In this document: positions 1 to 9,585 of the stretch, piece by piece | How the letters are laid out: each line of letters begins with the position of its first letter | How positions within the stretch are numbered: position 1 is the first letter of the stretch | Source: Oscillospiraceae bacterium | GTDB taxonomy: Bacteria; Bacillota; Clostridia; Oscillospirales; Oscillospiraceae | NCBI GenBank assembly: GCA_017619535.1 | Contig: JAFZSD010000028.1 | Span: 1-37,859, forward strand | DNA: 37,859 nt | Reading direction: 5' to 3' | Notes under the pieces: generated by a model | Database searches by the model: none | What the model was told of the DNA's origin: nothing | The model's input: the letters and a program-made list of their open reading frames with translations, nothing else | Program-made: the position numbers and the translations under genes

Positions 1-1016
1 AGGAGCAGAAGGCGGTCGAGGATTTCGCCTCGAAGATCGACATCACCAATACCAACGCCGTCCTCACATACGGCGCAGCGTCCCAGAAGAACGTCGCCGA
101 TTTCTCGGACAAGGCGCTCAACGGAGTGCGCACCAAGGATCTCGGCGAGGTGGGCGACATGCTGTCCAGCCTAGTGGTCGAGCTCCGCGGCCTCAACTTC
201 GACGAGAACGAGAAGAAGGGCTTCCTGGGGATCAAGCGCAAGGCTCAGAACAAGATAGCCGAGCTCAAGGCCGACTACGCCAAGGCGGAAGTCAATGTTG
301 ACAAGATAGCCGGCATGCTGGAGCAGCATCAGGTGACCCTTCTCAAGGACGCCGCCATGCTTGACCGCATGTACGATATGAACCAGGCGTACTTCAAGGA
401 GCTCACCATGTACATCCTCGCCGGCCAGAAGAAGCTGGAGGAGTGCAGGAACGAGACCCTGCCGGCCATGCAGAAAAAGGCGGCCGAAAGCGGACTTCCC
501 GAGGACGCGCAGGCGGCAAACGACTACGCCAACATGATCAACCGCTTCGAGAAGAAGCTCCACGACCTGGCCCTGACGAGAGTCATCTCCGTCCAGATGG
601 CCCCGCAGATCAGGCTCATCCAGAACAACGACAGCCTTCTCGTCGAGAAGATCCAGACCTCCATCGTGAACACCATCCCGCTGTGGAAGAGCCAGATGGT
701 CCTGTCCCTCGGCATGTATCACTCCGAGCAGGCCATGGAGGCCCAGCGAGAGGTCACCAACGTAACGAACGAGCTCCTCAAGAAGAACGCCGAAAAGCTC
801 AAGACCGGCACCATCGACGTGGCGAAGGAGTCCGAGCGCGGCGTCGTCGAGATCGAGACCCTCGTCCAGACGAACAAGATGCTCATCGAGACCCTCGAAG
901 AAGTACAGACCATCCAGAAGGAAGGCGCAGCGAAGCGCCGCGACGCGGAGCAGGAGCTGGGCCGCATAGAAGGCGAGCTCAAGCAGAAGCTCCTCGATAT
1001 AGGAAAGCAGGACTGA
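1..1016 (+). CDS. TelA-family toxic anion resistance protein (5' end outside window)
   Basis: The frame is open from base 3 to the TGA at 1014-1016, so this is the C-terminal part (about 337 residues) of a gene that starts before the window. The segments NTNAVLTYG, FSDKALNGV, VSVQMAPQIRLIQNN-like (here ISVQMAPQIRLIQNN) and KIQTSIVNTIPLWKSQ are hallmarks of the TelA/YceH family. The protein is almost all helical and rich in charged heptads, with no signal peptide or membrane segment in the visible part, so it is probably cytoplasmic or membrane-peripheral. The family is linked to tellurite and envelope-stress tolerance, but its molecular action is not settled. A GC-rich hairpin follows 23 bases after the stop. 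Family assignment is confident; the physiological role here is not shown. Confidence 0.88.
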   Translation, partial: EQKAVEDFASKIDITNTNAVLTYGAASQKNVADFSDKALNGVRTKDLGEVGDMLSSLVVELRGLNFDENEKKGFLGIKRKAQNKIAELKADYAKAEVNVDKIAGMLEQHQVTLLKDAAMLDRMYDMNQAYFKELTMYILAGQKKLEECRNETLPAMQKKAAESGLPEDAQAANDYANMINRFEKKLHDLALTRVISVQMAPQIRLIQNNDSLLVEKIQTSIVNTIPLWKSQMVLSLGMYHSEQAMEAQREVTNVTNELLKKNAEKLKTGTIDVAKESERGVVEIETLVQTNKMLIETLEEVQTIQKEGAAKRRDAEQELGRIEGELKQKLLDIGKQD

Positions 1017-1038
1017 TAGACTGCCGGCCGCAAACAAC

Positions 1039-1073
1039 GGGGCGGCGCCGCAGAGAACCCGCGGCGGCGCCCC
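1039..1073 (+). terminator. Hairpin terminator after the TelA-family gene
   Basis: A 13-bp stem with one mismatch (GGGGCGGCGCCGC pairing with GCGGCGGCGCCCC) and a 9-base loop starts 22 bases after the stop codon. The T tract after it is weak, so intrinsic termination is likely but not certain. Confidence 0.55.
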
Positions 1074-1222
1074 GTGCGCTTGTTACGGACATTTCCGGAT
1101 ATGTAAGCGAAAAACGCATAATATACGGTATAAAATTGAAAAATATGCATCAGATAGTGATGTTGCCATAAAAATTTATCTGAACTCATAAGAATTATAG
1201 CTACTTTTTTGACGGATCGGTA

Positions 1223-1254
1223 TTGCATATTAATTCATCAGGTGGTAGTATAAT
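1223..1254 (+). promoter_or_regulatory. arg operon promoter region
   Basis: A perfect TATAAT -10 box lies at 1249-1254, 28 bases before the argG start codon. The best -35 match upstream, TTGCAT at 1223-1228, is 20 bases away, longer than ideal. This -35 sits inside the ArgR-type operator. The surrounding 1100-1260 stretch is strikingly AT-rich compared with the coding DNA. Confidence 0.6.
1224..1237. promoter_or_regulatory. ARG box (ArgR/AhrC operator)
   Basis: TGCATATTAATTCA matches the palindromic ARG-box core TGAAT-WWWW-ATTCA with one substitution. It overlaps the putative -35 of the arginine operon, the expected place for repression by arginine-bound ArgR. No argR gene is in the window, so the regulator is inferred. 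Confidence 0.6.
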
Positions 1255-1282
1255 ACACAAATCTCAGCAGGAGGAAATAACC

Positions 1283-2503
1283 ATGGGCGATATTAAGAAA
1301 GTTGTTCTCGCATATTCCGGAGGCATTGATACCTCCATCATAATCCCTTGGCTCAAGGAGAATTACGACAACTGCGAAGTCATCGCCGTGTCCGGCAACG
1401 TCGGACAGGGCACGGAGCTCGACGGCCTGGAGGAGAAGGCCCTCAAGACCGGAGCTTCCAAGCTGTATATAGAGGATCTTACGGACGAGTTCGTGGACGA
1501 CTACATCGTGCCCACCATGAAAGCGGGAGCGAAGTACGAGGACTATCTGCTCGGCACGTCCTTTGCGAGACCGGTCATAGCCAAGCGCATCGTCGAGATC
1601 GCCCTGAAGGAGGGCGCGGACGCCATCTGCCACGGCTGCACCGGCAAGGGCAACGACCAGGTCCGTTTCGAACTGACCATCAAGGCCTTCGCTCCGAACA
1701 TGAAGATCATTGCTCCGTGGCGCGAGTGGACCATAAAGAGCCGCGACGAGGAGATCGACTACGCCGAAGCCCACAACATCCCCCTCAAGATAAACAGGGA
1801 GACCAATTACTCAAAGGACAAGAACCTGTGGCATCTGTCCCACGAGGGCCTGGATCTCGAGGATCCCGGCAACGAGCCACTCTACAACAAGCCCGGATTC
1901 CTTGAACTCGGCGTATCCCCGGAGATGGCTCCCGACGAACCCACCTACGTCGAGATCGAGTTCGAAAAGGGCGCCCCCGTCTCCTTCAACGGAGAGAAGA
2001 TGAAGGCCTCCAAGATCATCGAGAAGCTCAACGAGGTGGGAGGAGCCAACGGCATCGGCCTTCTGGACATCGTCGAGAACAGGCTCGTCGGCATGAAAAG
2101 CAGGGGCGTTTACGAGACCCCGGGCGGCACCATCCTCTATCACGCCCACGACGTGCTCGAGACCATATGTCTCGACAAGGAGACCTCCCATTTCAAGGCC
2201 CAGCTGGCCCTGAAATATGCGGATCTCGTATACAACGGCCAGTGGTTCACGCCTCTGAGAGAGGCCCTGGACGCCTTCGTGGAGAAGACCCAGGAGAACG
2301 TTACCGGCAAGGTAAGGCTCAAGCTGTACAAGGGCAACATCATAAACGCAGGCGTCTGGAGCGACTACAGCCTCTACAACGAGGACCTCGCGTCCTTCGG
2401 CGAGAGCGACTACGACCAGACGGATTCCGCCGGATTCATCAACCTCTTCGGCCTGCCGATAAAGGTCAGGGCCATGCTGGAAAACAGGAAGAAGAACAAG
2501 TGA
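1283..2503 (+). CDS. argG: Argininosuccinate synthase
   Basis: This enzyme joins citrulline and aspartate using ATP to make argininosuccinate, the penultimate step of arginine synthesis. The 406-residue length is normal for the family. The ATP-pyrophosphatase loop AYSGGIDTS is at residues 10-18 (Ile replaces the usual Leu), and [15 protein letters not shown] and the NLWHLSHEG segment mark the substrate-binding region. The start at 1283 is set by AGGAGG at 1269-1274, nine bases upstream; an in-frame ATG at 1223 lies in the promoter and is not credible. It is the first gene of the argGHCJBD operon and sits directly behind the ARG box, so it should be repressed by arginine. Confidence 0.97.
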   Translation: MGDIKKVVLAYSGGIDTSIIIPWLKENYDNCEVIAVSGNVGQGTELDGLEEKALKTGASKLYIEDLTDEFVDDYIVPTMKAGAKYEDYLLGTSFARPVIAKRIVEIALKEGADAICHGCTGKGNDQVRFELTIKAFAPNMKIIAPWREWTIKSRDEEIDYAEAHNIPLKINRETNYSKDKNLWHLSHEGLDLEDPGNEPLYNKPGFLELGVSPEMAPDEPTYVEIEFEKGAPVSFNGEKMKASKIIEKLNEVGGANGIGLLDIVENRLVGMKSRGVYETPGGTILYHAHDVLETICLDKETSHFKAQLALKYADLVYNGQWFTPLREALDAFVEKTQENVTGKVRLKLYKGNIINAGVWSDYSLYNEDLASFGESDYDQTDSAGFINLFGLPIKVRAMLENRKKNK

Positions 2504-2524
2504 TCTGAATGACAGACCATCGCG

Positions 2525-2542
2525 GGGGCGGCTTGCCGCCCC
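2525..2542 (+). other. Intercistronic hairpin between argG and argH
   Basis: A perfect 7-bp stem GGGGCGG-CTTG-CCGCCCC lies in the 77-base argG-argH gap, with no T tract. It may stabilise or process the operon mRNA and tune expression of argG against argH rather than terminate. Confidence 0.45.
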
Positions 2543-2580
2543 TTGCGGATTATACGGACACCGGAAGGAGAGAACGCCAG

Positions 2581-3969
2581 ATGAAGCTCTGGTCCGGACG
2601 CTTCAGCAGCGACACGGATGCCCTGGTCGACGAGCTCAACGCTTCGATCGGCTTTGACAGGCGCATGTATAAAGAGGATATAAAGGGATCCATGGCCCAC
2701 GCCCGCATGCTAGGGGCGCAGGGGATAATCTCTGCGGAAGACGCGGATAAGATCATCTCCGCGCTGGGCGGCATAATGGAGGATATAGAGGCCGGAAAGC
2801 TTGATTTTTCAACAGCTGACGAGGATATCCACATGGGCGTCGAGGCGGAGCTGACACGCCGCATAGGCGACGCCGGCAAGCGGCTCCACACGGCCCGCAG
2901 CAGGAACGACCAGGTCGCCCTCGACTTCCGTTTCTACCTCAAAAACGAGATCCCGGAGATACGGGACATGATTCTGTCGCTTATGGCGGTCCTCGCGGAG
3001 AAAGCCCGCGGGAACCTTAACACCGTCATGCCGGCGTACACACACCTTCAGCGCGCCCAGCCCACGACATTCGCCCACTATATGATGGCCTACGCCAACA
3101 TGCTCCGCCGCGACGTCACCCGTCTCGAGGACTGCCTCGAGCGCATGGACGAGATGCCGCTGGGGAGCGGGGCCCTTACGGGAACGACATATCCCATCGA
3201 CCGCCGCATGGTGGCGGAGGAGCTGGGATTTGCGGACATCACGGGAAACAGCCTGGACGGCGTCTCCGACCGGGACTACGCCCTGGAGCTCATGTCCTGC
3301 CTGTCAATCCTCATGATGCACCTTTCCCGTTTCTCCGAGGAAATCATCATGTGGTGCTCATGGGAATTCAAGTTCGTCGAACTGTCGGACAGCTACAGCA
3401 CGGGCTCCTCGATAATGCCCCAGAAGAAGAATCCGGACATCGCGGAACTGGTCCGGGGAAAGACCGGCCGGGTATACGGAAGCCTCATGGGACTTCTGAC
3501 CGTCATGAAAGCGCTGCCTCTTGCCTACAACAAGGACATGCAGGAGGACAAGGAGCAGGTGTTCGACGCGGTGGACACCGTCAAGAATTGCCTGCCGGTG
3601 TTCACGGCGATGGTGGAGACCATGAAAGTGCTGCCTGACAACATGAAGAATGCGGCGGCGGCCGGTTTCATCAACGCCACCGACTGCGCGGATTATCTGG
3701 TGAAGAAGGGCATGCCCTTCCGTGACGCCTATACGGTAGTCGGAAAGCTGGTCAGCTTCTGCATCGCGACGGGAAGCACTCTTGAGACGCTCCCGATAAG
3801 CGAGTACAGGAGCATGTCCGACGTATTCGATACGGACGTATACGACGCGATAGCCCTGGAGACCTGCGTCGCGCAGCGCAGCGTTCCCGGGGGACCCGCG
3901 CCGGAGGCGGTGGCGGAACAGATCGCCAAGATAGAGACCTTCCTGGAGGAGAGAAAAGTTGAAGCCTAA
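2581..3969 (+). CDS. argH: Argininosuccinate lyase
   Basis: It splits argininosuccinate into arginine and fumarate, the last step of the pathway. The 462-residue protein has the fumarase/aspartase superfamily signature [12 protein letters not shown] at residues 275-286, holding the catalytic Ser loop, plus TARSRNDQV near 104 and the YTHLQRAQP segment near 153 with the conserved His. The start at 2581 follows GGAAGGAG at 2572-2579 region and begins MKLWSGRF, typical of the family; an upstream in-frame ATG at 2509 would add an unrelated 24-residue tail encoded across the intercistronic hairpin. The 3' end overlaps argC by 11 bases, implying translational coupling. Confidence 0.96.
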   Translation: MKLWSGRFSSDTDALVDELNASIGFDRRMYKEDIKGSMAHARMLGAQGIISAEDADKIISALGGIMEDIEAGKLDFSTADEDIHMGVEAELTRRIGDAGKRLHTARSRNDQVALDFRFYLKNEIPEIRDMILSLMAVLAEKARGNLNTVMPAYTHLQRAQPTTFAHYMMAYANMLRRDVTRLEDCLERMDEMPLGSGALTGTTYPIDRRMVAEELGFADITGNSLDGVSDRDYALELMSCLSILMMHLSRFSEEIIMWCSWEFKFVELSDSYSTGSSIMPQKKNPDIAELVRGKTGRVYGSLMGLLTVMKALPLAYNKDMQEDKEQVFDAVDTVKNCLPVFTAMVETMKVLPDNMKNAAAAGFINATDCADYLVKKGMPFRDAYTVVGKLVSFCIATGSTLETLPISEYRSMSDVFDTDVYDAIALETCVAQRSVPGGPAPEAVAEQIAKIETFLEERKVEA

Positions 3970-4894
3970 AGTATTCATAGACGGGAAAGAGGGCACCACC
4001 GGCCTTCAGATATACGAGCGGCTCGGCTCGAGAGAGGACATAGAGCTCCTTCTCATAAGCGAGGAGAAGCGCAAGGACACAGAGGAGCGCAGGAAGTTCC
4101 TCAACGAAGCGGACATAGTGTTCCTCTGCCTTCCCGACGCGGCGGCGAAAGAGGCGGTAGAGCTAATAGAGAACGACAGGACCCGCGTCATCGACGCGTC
4201 CACCGCACACCGCACGGCGCCCGGCTGGACCTACGGGTTCCCGGAGCTCGACAGGGAGCAGCGGGGCAAAATCGCATCGTCCAGAAGAGTGGCCAATCCC
4301 GGCTGCCACGCCACCGGCTTCATAGCCGCGGTAGCGCCACTGTTAAGGTCCGGCGTCATCAGCGCAGACGCCCCGCTTTCATGTTTCTCGCTCACAGGAT
4401 TCTCCGGCGGCGGCAAGAAGATGATCGCCCAGTACGGGGAGGAGGACAGAGACCCGGCGCTCGATTCCCCGCGTATATACGGTACGGCTCTCATGCACAA
4501 GCATCTTCCGGAGATGACTGCGGTCACGGGACTCACCTGCGCTCCGGTATTCTGCCCGATAGTCGCCGACTATTACTCGGGGATGCAGACCGTGACGCCG
4601 CTGCCAGCGGGGATCCTTGCTGAAGGGATGACCGCTGAGCGCATCCACGGGATACTCTCCGACTGGTACGCAGGGGAAAAACTGGTGAAAGTGGCCCCGT
4701 TCACAGGCGGGATAAACGACTATCTGGCGTCCAACGCGTTCTCCGGGACCAACGGCCTCGAGATATTCGTGGGCGGCAGCGGCGACAGCGCCTTCGTCGC
4801 GTCCCGTTTCGACAATCTGGGCAAGGGAGCGTCCGGCGCGGCCGTACAGAACATGAACATAATGCTAGGCCTGGACGAGACCGCCGGACTATAA
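3959..4894 (+). CDS. argC: N-acetyl-gamma-glutamyl-phosphate reductase (short type)
   Basis: It reduces N-acetylglutamyl-5-phosphate to the semialdehyde with NADPH. The 311-residue protein is the short (type 2) form. The catalytic Cys is C116 in ANPGCHATG, and the N-terminal IDGKEGTTG loop replaces a classic Rossmann glycine motif as usual in this subtype. It starts with TTG at 3959, inside the end of argH, with GGAGGAG just upstream; the next in-frame ATG would remove the nucleotide-binding strand. The overlap and weak start suggest coupled, moderated translation. Confidence 0.93.
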   Translation: MKPKVFIDGKEGTTGLQIYERLGSREDIELLLISEEKRKDTEERRKFLNEADIVFLCLPDAAAKEAVELIENDRTRVIDASTAHRTAPGWTYGFPELDREQRGKIASSRRVANPGCHATGFIAAVAPLLRSGVISADAPLSCFSLTGFSGGGKKMIAQYGEEDRDPALDSPRIYGTALMHKHLPEMTAVTGLTCAPVFCPIVADYYSGMQTVTPLPAGILAEGMTAERIHGILSDWYAGEKLVKVAPFTGGINDYLASNAFSGTNGLEIFVGGSGDSAFVASRFDNLGKGASGAAVQNMNIMLGLDETAGL

Positions 4895-4918
4895 CTCAGA
4901 TTCAGATAAAGAAACACC

Positions 4919-4939
4919 GCCCGCACGACCGATGCGGGC
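4919..4939 (+). other. Intercistronic hairpin between argC and argJ
   Basis: A perfect 7-bp stem, GCCCGCA with TGCGGGC around a 7-base loop, sits between the argC stop and the argJ ribosome-binding site, with no T tract. It resembles the hairpin before argH and may have a similar role in mRNA stability. Confidence 0.4.
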
Positions 4940-4957
4940 AGCTGGAGTTGATATATC

Positions 4958-6175
4958 ATGAAATACATCGAAGGCGGCGTATGCGCCGCGAAGGGTTTCC
5001 TGGCAGCCGCAAGGCACTGCGGAGTCAAATCCAAGAACACCGACAAGAAGGACGTCGCGATCATCTATTCCGAAACGGAATGCGCGGCGGCGGCCGTATA
5101 TACCAAAAACGCCGTCAAGGCGGCGCCTCTGCACATAACAAAGGAGCACCTGAAAGACGGACGCGCCCGGGCGATACTCGCAAACAGCGGCAACGCGAAC
5201 GCCTGCGCGCCCATGGGCGAGGAAAACGCCCTCAAGTGCTGCGAGGCTGCGGCAAAGGCGCTTGGCGTGAGCACGGACAGCGTGCTCGTCGCGTCGACCG
5301 GCGTCATAGGCCAGACGCTTCCCGCGGACGTTATAATATCCGGGATACCGCAGATTGCGGCGGAGCTCGGTCCTGAAGGTTCAAACTCCGCGGCCAGCGC
5401 GATCATGACGACGGATACTGTGAAAAAGGAGTACGCCGTCGAATTCGAGCTTGGCGGAAAGATCGTACGCCTCGGCGGCATCGCCAAGGGCAGCGGCATG
5501 ATCCACCCCAACATGGGGACCATGCTCTGCTTCCTCACCACCGACTGCGCCATCAGTTCGGAGATGATAGGAAAAGCGCTCCTAGAGACTGTGAAGATCA
5601 GTTTCAACCGCATATCCGTTGACGGCGACACGTCCACGAACGACATGTGCGTCCTCATGGCCAACGGAAAGGCCGGAAACGCTGAGATCACAGAGGAAAA
5701 CGGCGATTACGAAATGTTCCTGGAAGCGCTGGCGGAGGTTGCCGTGACCCTGGCCAGAAAGATGGCCTCCGACGGAGAAGGCGCGTCCCACCTCATCACC
5801 TGCACCGTGCGCGGAGCTGACAGCGAGGAGAACGCGGAGACGCTCTCCAAGTCCGTTATCTCCTCCACGCTGACCAAGGCGGCCATATTCGGCGCCGACG
5901 CGAACTGGGGCAGGATACTGTGCGCGATGGGCTATTCCGGCGTGCAGTTCGACCCGGACGAGGTCTCCGTGGCGTTTGAGTCCGCCGCGGGAAGAATAGA
6001 CGTCTGTCGCGACGGAAGAGGACTTTCCTTCGATGAGGACAAGGCGAAGAAGATACTGACGGAACACGACGTGATCATAGATATTGAGATGAGATCCGGC
6101 CCGTGCGAGTGCACCTGCTGGGGCTGCGACCTGACGTACGAATACGTCAGGATAAACGGCGACTATAGGACCTGA
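4958..6175 (+). CDS. argJ: Bifunctional ornithine acetyltransferase / N-acetylglutamate synthase
   Basis: ArgJ moves the acetyl group from N-acetylornithine to glutamate, closing the acetyl cycle; bifunctional forms can also use acetyl-CoA. The 405-residue precursor is normal in length. The self-cleavage region KGSGMIHPNMGTML places the nucleophilic Thr at T188. The residue before it is Gly187, where most homologues have Ala, a conservative but notable change. Downstream, ITCTVRGA and the C-terminal CxCxxWGCDLTYEYVRINGDY-type end match the family. GGAG lies about ten bases before the ATG. With argC, argB and argD beside it, this is the cyclic route and no separate argE is required. Confidence 0.96.
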   Translation: MKYIEGGVCAAKGFLAAARHCGVKSKNTDKKDVAIIYSETECAAAAVYTKNAVKAAPLHITKEHLKDGRARAILANSGNANACAPMGEENALKCCEAAAKALGVSTDSVLVASTGVIGQTLPADVIISGIPQIAAELGPEGSNSAASAIMTTDTVKKEYAVEFELGGKIVRLGGIAKGSGMIHPNMGTMLCFLTTDCAISSEMIGKALLETVKISFNRISVDGDTSTNDMCVLMANGKAGNAEITEENGDYEMFLEALAEVAVTLARKMASDGEGASHLITCTVRGADSEENAETLSKSVISSTLTKAAIFGADANWGRILCAMGYSGVQFDPDEVSVAFESAAGRIDVCRDGRGLSFDEDKAKKILTEHDVIIDIEMRSGPCECTCWGCDLTYEYVRINGDYRT

Positions 6176-6202
6176 CGTCACGGGGAAAAGGAGGACAAAG
6201 CG

Positions 6203-7072
6203 ATGGTCAACGACAATTTCGAACGTGCCCAGACTCTGGTGGAGGCGCTGCCCTATATCCAGAAGTTCAACGGAAAGGTCGTCGTTATAAAATACGGCGG
6301 CAACGCCATGATAAACCAGGAGCTCTTCAACGCGGTCATGGAGGATATAATCCTTCTGCATCTCGTAGGGATACGCGTGGTGCTGGTGCACGGCGGCGGA
6401 CCCGAGATAAACGACATGCTGAAAAAGATCGGCAAGGAATCGAGATTCGTCAACGGCCTCCGATACACCGACGACGAGACGATGAACGTCGTCCAGAGCG
6501 TTCTCTGCGGCAAAGTTAACAAGGATCTCGTTTCCACGATCATCAGAAAGGGCGGCAACGCGGTAGGCCTCTGCGGTCTCGACGGCGGGCTGTTCGAGGC
6601 TGTGCGTCTCAACAAGGGCGACGGCGCAGATTACGGCCTCGTCGGAAACATAACCGTGGTGAACCCGGGCGTCGTGCTGGAAGCTCTAGAGACGGACCGC
6701 ATCCCGGTAGTCGCGACGGTCGCCTTCGGCGCGGACGCCGACACGTCATACAACATCAACGCGGATACGGCGGCAGCGAAGCTGGCCATAGCCATCGGAG
6801 CGGAAAAGCTGATCCTTCTTACAGATACCAGGGGAGTGCTGCGCGATCAGAACGACGACAGCACCCTCATAAAAGTGATAAAAGCCGGCGAGATCCCGGA
6901 ACTCATGGAACAGGGCATCATCTCCGGAGGCATGATACCGAAGATCGAATGCTGCGCCGACGCCATTGAAGGCGGAGTGAAGAGAACGCATATCCTGGAC
7001 GGCCGCGTCCCCCACTCGATACTCATCGAGATGCTCACGGACGAGGGCGCCGGAACCATGATATGCCGCTGA
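6203..7072 (+). CDS. argB: Acetylglutamate kinase
   Basis: It phosphorylates N-acetylglutamate, usually the arginine-controlled step in organisms with the cyclic pathway. The 289-residue amino-acid kinase fold shows VVIKYGGNAM near 26, VLVHGGGPEI near 59, and the C-terminal GGMIPKIECC with THILDGR. The N-terminal helix FERAQTLVEALPYIQKF (residues 6-22) is the extension found in arginine-inhibited, hexameric enzymes, so feedback inhibition by arginine is likely (inference from known family behaviour). AAAAGGAGG precedes the ATG. The gap to argD is 16 bases. Confidence 0.96.
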   Translation: MVNDNFERAQTLVEALPYIQKFNGKVVVIKYGGNAMINQELFNAVMEDIILLHLVGIRVVLVHGGGPEINDMLKKIGKESRFVNGLRYTDDETMNVVQSVLCGKVNKDLVSTIIRKGGNAVGLCGLDGGLFEAVRLNKGDGADYGLVGNITVVNPGVVLEALETDRIPVVATVAFGADADTSYNINADTAAAKLAIAIGAEKLILLTDTRGVLRDQNDDSTLIKVIKAGEIPELMEQGIISGGMIPKIECCADAIEGGVKRTHILDGRVPHSILIEMLTDEGAGTMICR

Positions 7073-7088
7073 AAGGAATACGATAACT

Positions 7089-8273
7089 ATGACGACAGGT
7101 GAAATTAAAGCGCTGGACGCGGCGAACGTCATGCAGACCTACGCACGGTTCGACGCTGCGATAGATCACGGCTGCGGCTCCACGCTGTACAGCCCTGAAG
7201 GGAAGGAGTTCATAGACTTCACCAGCGGGATAGGCGTGAACAGCCTCGGCTACGGCAACGCGGGCTGGGCGGACGCGGTGTACGCCCAGGCCAGGAAACT
7301 CCAGCACATCTCCAATCTATACTATTCCGAGCCTTACGCGAAGCTCGCCGCAAAGCTCGTCGAGCGCACTGGCATGGCGGACGTCTTTTTCGCGAATTCC
7401 GGAGCGGAGTCAAATGAAGGTGCGATAAAGCTCGCACGTAAGTATTCTTTCGACAAATACGGAAAGGGCAGGAGCGATATAGTAACGCTCCGGCAGTCCT
7501 TCCACGGCAGGACTGTAACCACCCTTGCGGCCACCGGCCAGGACGTTTTCCACAACTACTTTTTCCCGTTCACCGAAGGGTTCTCGTTTGCTGTTGCAAA
7601 TGATTTCGAAAGCGTCAAAAACGCCTGTACCGCAGGCACTTGCGCCGTCATGTTCGAACTGATCCAGGGCGAGGGCGGAGTGCTGCCTCTGGACAGGGAA
7701 TTCGTCAGACAGGTGGCGGAATTCTGTGCCGAAAAGGATATGCTCCTCATAGTCGACGAAGTACAGACTGGCGTAGGTCGCACCGGAACGCTTTTCGCTT
7801 TCCAGCAATACGGGATCAAGCCGGACGTGGTGACGTTTGCCAAGGGCATAGCCGGCGGGCTGCCGTTTGGAGGATTCATGGCCTCGGAGAAGTGCAGGAG
7901 CGTTTTGAACGCCGGCACTCACGCGACGACCTTCGGCGGCAACCCTGTGTGCGCCGCCGCGGCATACGAGGTCCTTTCGCAGATCGATGACAAACTACTT
8001 GAAGGCGTTGCCGAGAAGGGAAGATACATAAAGGGAGAGGTCATGAGCTGGGGACTTCCATGCGTGGCGGGCGTCCGCGGACTCGGGCTCATGCTCGGCA
8101 TAGCGCTGAAGGGAATAGTTCCTAAGGATACGGCACAGAAGTGCGTCGAAAGAGGGCTCCTCATACTGACCGCCGGGAGCGACGCCCTCAGGCTCCTCCC
8201 ACCCCTCGTGATAACATATGAGGAAATCGACAAGGGCCTTACTATTCTGAAAAGTGTACTGTCACAGGCGTGA
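7089..8273 (+). CDS. argD: Acetylornithine aminotransferase
   Basis: A class III PLP aminotransferase that makes N-acetylornithine from the semialdehyde with glutamate as donor. The 394-residue protein has GAESNEGAIKLARKY near 105 for phosphate binding, D223 in IVDEVQTGVGRTG for the pyridine nitrogen, and the Schiff-base lysine K252 in TFAKGIAGG. It is the last gene of the operon, followed by two hairpins. Some homologues also act on succinyl-diaminopimelate or ornithine; the operon context makes the arginine role by far the most likely here. Confidence 0.95.
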   Translation: MTTGEIKALDAANVMQTYARFDAAIDHGCGSTLYSPEGKEFIDFTSGIGVNSLGYGNAGWADAVYAQARKLQHISNLYYSEPYAKLAAKLVERTGMADVFFANSGAESNEGAIKLARKYSFDKYGKGRSDIVTLRQSFHGRTVTTLAATGQDVFHNYFFPFTEGFSFAVANDFESVKNACTAGTCAVMFELIQGEGGVLPLDREFVRQVAEFCAEKDMLLIVDEVQTGVGRTGTLFAFQQYGIKPDVVTFAKGIAGGLPFGGFMASEKCRSVLNAGTHATTFGGNPVCAAAAYEVLSQIDDKLLEGVAEKGRYIKGEVMSWGLPCVAGVRGLGLMLGIALKGIVPKDTAQKCVERGLLILTAGSDALRLLPPLVITYEEIDKGLTILKSVLSQA

Positions 8274-8340
8274 CCGGCAGGGAGAGCCCCGCAGCACGCA
8301 AGTTCCGGAAATAGCAAAAACAGCATACTATTGATCATCA

Positions 8341-8382
8341 AGACGCTCCTGATGCAGAAATGCATTCAGGGGCGTCTCTTCA
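8341..8382 (+). terminator. Terminator of the arg operon
   Basis: A long stem, AGACGCTCCTGATGCA pairing with TGCATTCAGGGGCGTCT with one bulge and a GAAA loop, follows the argD stop by 67 bases, then CTTCAT. Strong hairpin, weak T tract. Confidence 0.65.
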
Positions 8383-8391
8383 TATACAAGA

Positions 8392-8425
8392 AGAACTGAC
8401 ATCACTTTAACGCGATGTCAGTTCT
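8392..8425. terminator. Bidirectional hairpin between convergent argD and wecB
   Basis: A perfect 12-bp stem, AGAACTGACATC with GATGTCAGTTCT, and a 10-base loop. It lies between the converging arg operon and wecB and has short T-rich runs on both outer sides, so it can end transcripts from either direction. Confidence 0.65.
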
Positions 8426-8460
8426 GTTTCGTGTGGTTTTCAGAAAGGCAGGGAAGAGGT

Positions 8461-9558
8461 TCAGAGTTTTTCCTCCAGAATGTCAGCTATGCGTTTTGAG
8501 GCGAATCCGTCGCCGTAGGGGTTCGATGCGCGGCTCATGCTCTGGTACATCTCCCCGTCGGTCAGAAGCTGTTTAAAGAGCGCATACACGTTCTCCTCGG
8601 ATGTGCCCGCCAGCTTCAGCGTGCCTGCGGCAACGCCTTCAGGCCGCTCCGTGGTGTCGCGGAGAACGAGGACGGGCTTCCCAAGAGAAGGAGCCTCCTC
8701 CTGGATGCCTCCGCTGTCTGTGAGGATAAGATAGGATCTGGCGATGAAATTGTGGAAGTCCAGCACGTCGAGGGGCTCGATGAGTTTGATGCGGTCGTGA
8801 TCGCCGAAGATCTCAGCGGCCGGTTCACGGACCGCGGGATTTCTGTGAACGGGATAGATGACCTTGACGTCCTCGAACTCGTCTACGACCCTTCGTATGG
8901 CGCGGAATATGCGTTTTAAAGGTTCACCGAGATTCTCACGCCTGTGCGCGGTGAGTATGACGAGCCTGCTGTCCTTTGCCCAGTCGAGATCAGGATGCGA
9001 GTAGTCGCTGCGGACGGTGGTCTTGAGCGCGTCGATGGCGGTATTGCCGGTCACGTAGAGCCTGGACTGATCTTTGCATTCGTTTATCAGGTTCTGTCTG
9101 GACTGTTCTGTGGGGACGAATCCGAACTGGGAGATGATGTCGACGGCCTGACGGTTGAACTCTTCGGGGTAGGGGGAATCCAGGTTATATGTGCGCAGCC
9201 CGGCTTCCACATGTCCTACGGGGATGTGGAGATAGAAGGCCGCGAGGGCGGAGGCGAACGTGGTCGACGTATCGCCGTGCACGAGAAGGATATCCGGCTT
9301 TTCACCCTCGAGTATGCCCTTCATTCCGGTCAGGACAAGGTCTGTTATATCAAACAGGGTCTGCTGCGGCTGCATGATGGCGAGATCATAGTCGGGCTCG
9401 ACTTCAAACACGTCGAGCACCTGTTTAAGCATCTCGCGGTGCTGACCGGTGATGCAGACTACGGTCTTAATACCGCTCCGCGACTTGAGCTCTTTTACAA
9501 GAGGACACATTTTTATAGCCTCGGGACGGGTCCCGAAGACGAGCATCACTTTTTTCAT
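8461..9558 (-). CDS. wecB: UDP-N-acetylglucosamine 2-epimerase (non-hydrolysing)
   Basis: It interconverts UDP-GlcNAc and UDP-ManNAc, a precursor for teichoic-acid linkage units and surface polysaccharides. The 365-residue protein has the family start VFGTRPEAIKMCPL, HVEAGLRTYNL near 135, and LTDSGGIQEEAPSLGKPVLV near 277, the UDP-binding C-terminal half. No hydrolysing-type fusion is present. It lies 27 bases downstream of ahcY in the same orientation, so it is probably cotranscribed, although the pathway is unrelated to methyl-group recycling. It converges on argD. Confidence 0.94.
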   Translation of the reverse strand: MKKVMLVFGTRPEAIKMCPLVKELKSRSGIKTVVCITGQHREMLKQVLDVFEVEPDYDLAIMQPQQTLFDITDLVLTGMKGILEGEKPDILLVHGDTSTTFASALAAFYLHIPVGHVEAGLRTYNLDSPYPEEFNRQAVDIISQFGFVPTEQSRQNLINECKDQSRLYVTGNTAIDALKTTVRSDYSHPDLDWAKDSRLVILTAHRRENLGEPLKRIFRAIRRVVDEFEDVKVIYPVHRNPAVREPAAEIFGDHDRIKLIEPLDVLDFHNFIARSYLILTDSGGIQEEAPSLGKPVLVLRDTTERPEGVAAGTLKLAGTSEENVYALFKQLLTDGEMYQSMSRASNPYGDGFASKRIADILEEKL

Positions 9559-9585
9559 ACGTTCACTTCCAGTGCGCTGGACGGC

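Noticed and set aside
1074..1282. T-box or arginine riboswitch in front of argG
   Set aside because: The TATAAT box is only 28 bases before the start codon and no T-box sequence or specifier hairpin is visible; the ARG box explains regulation.
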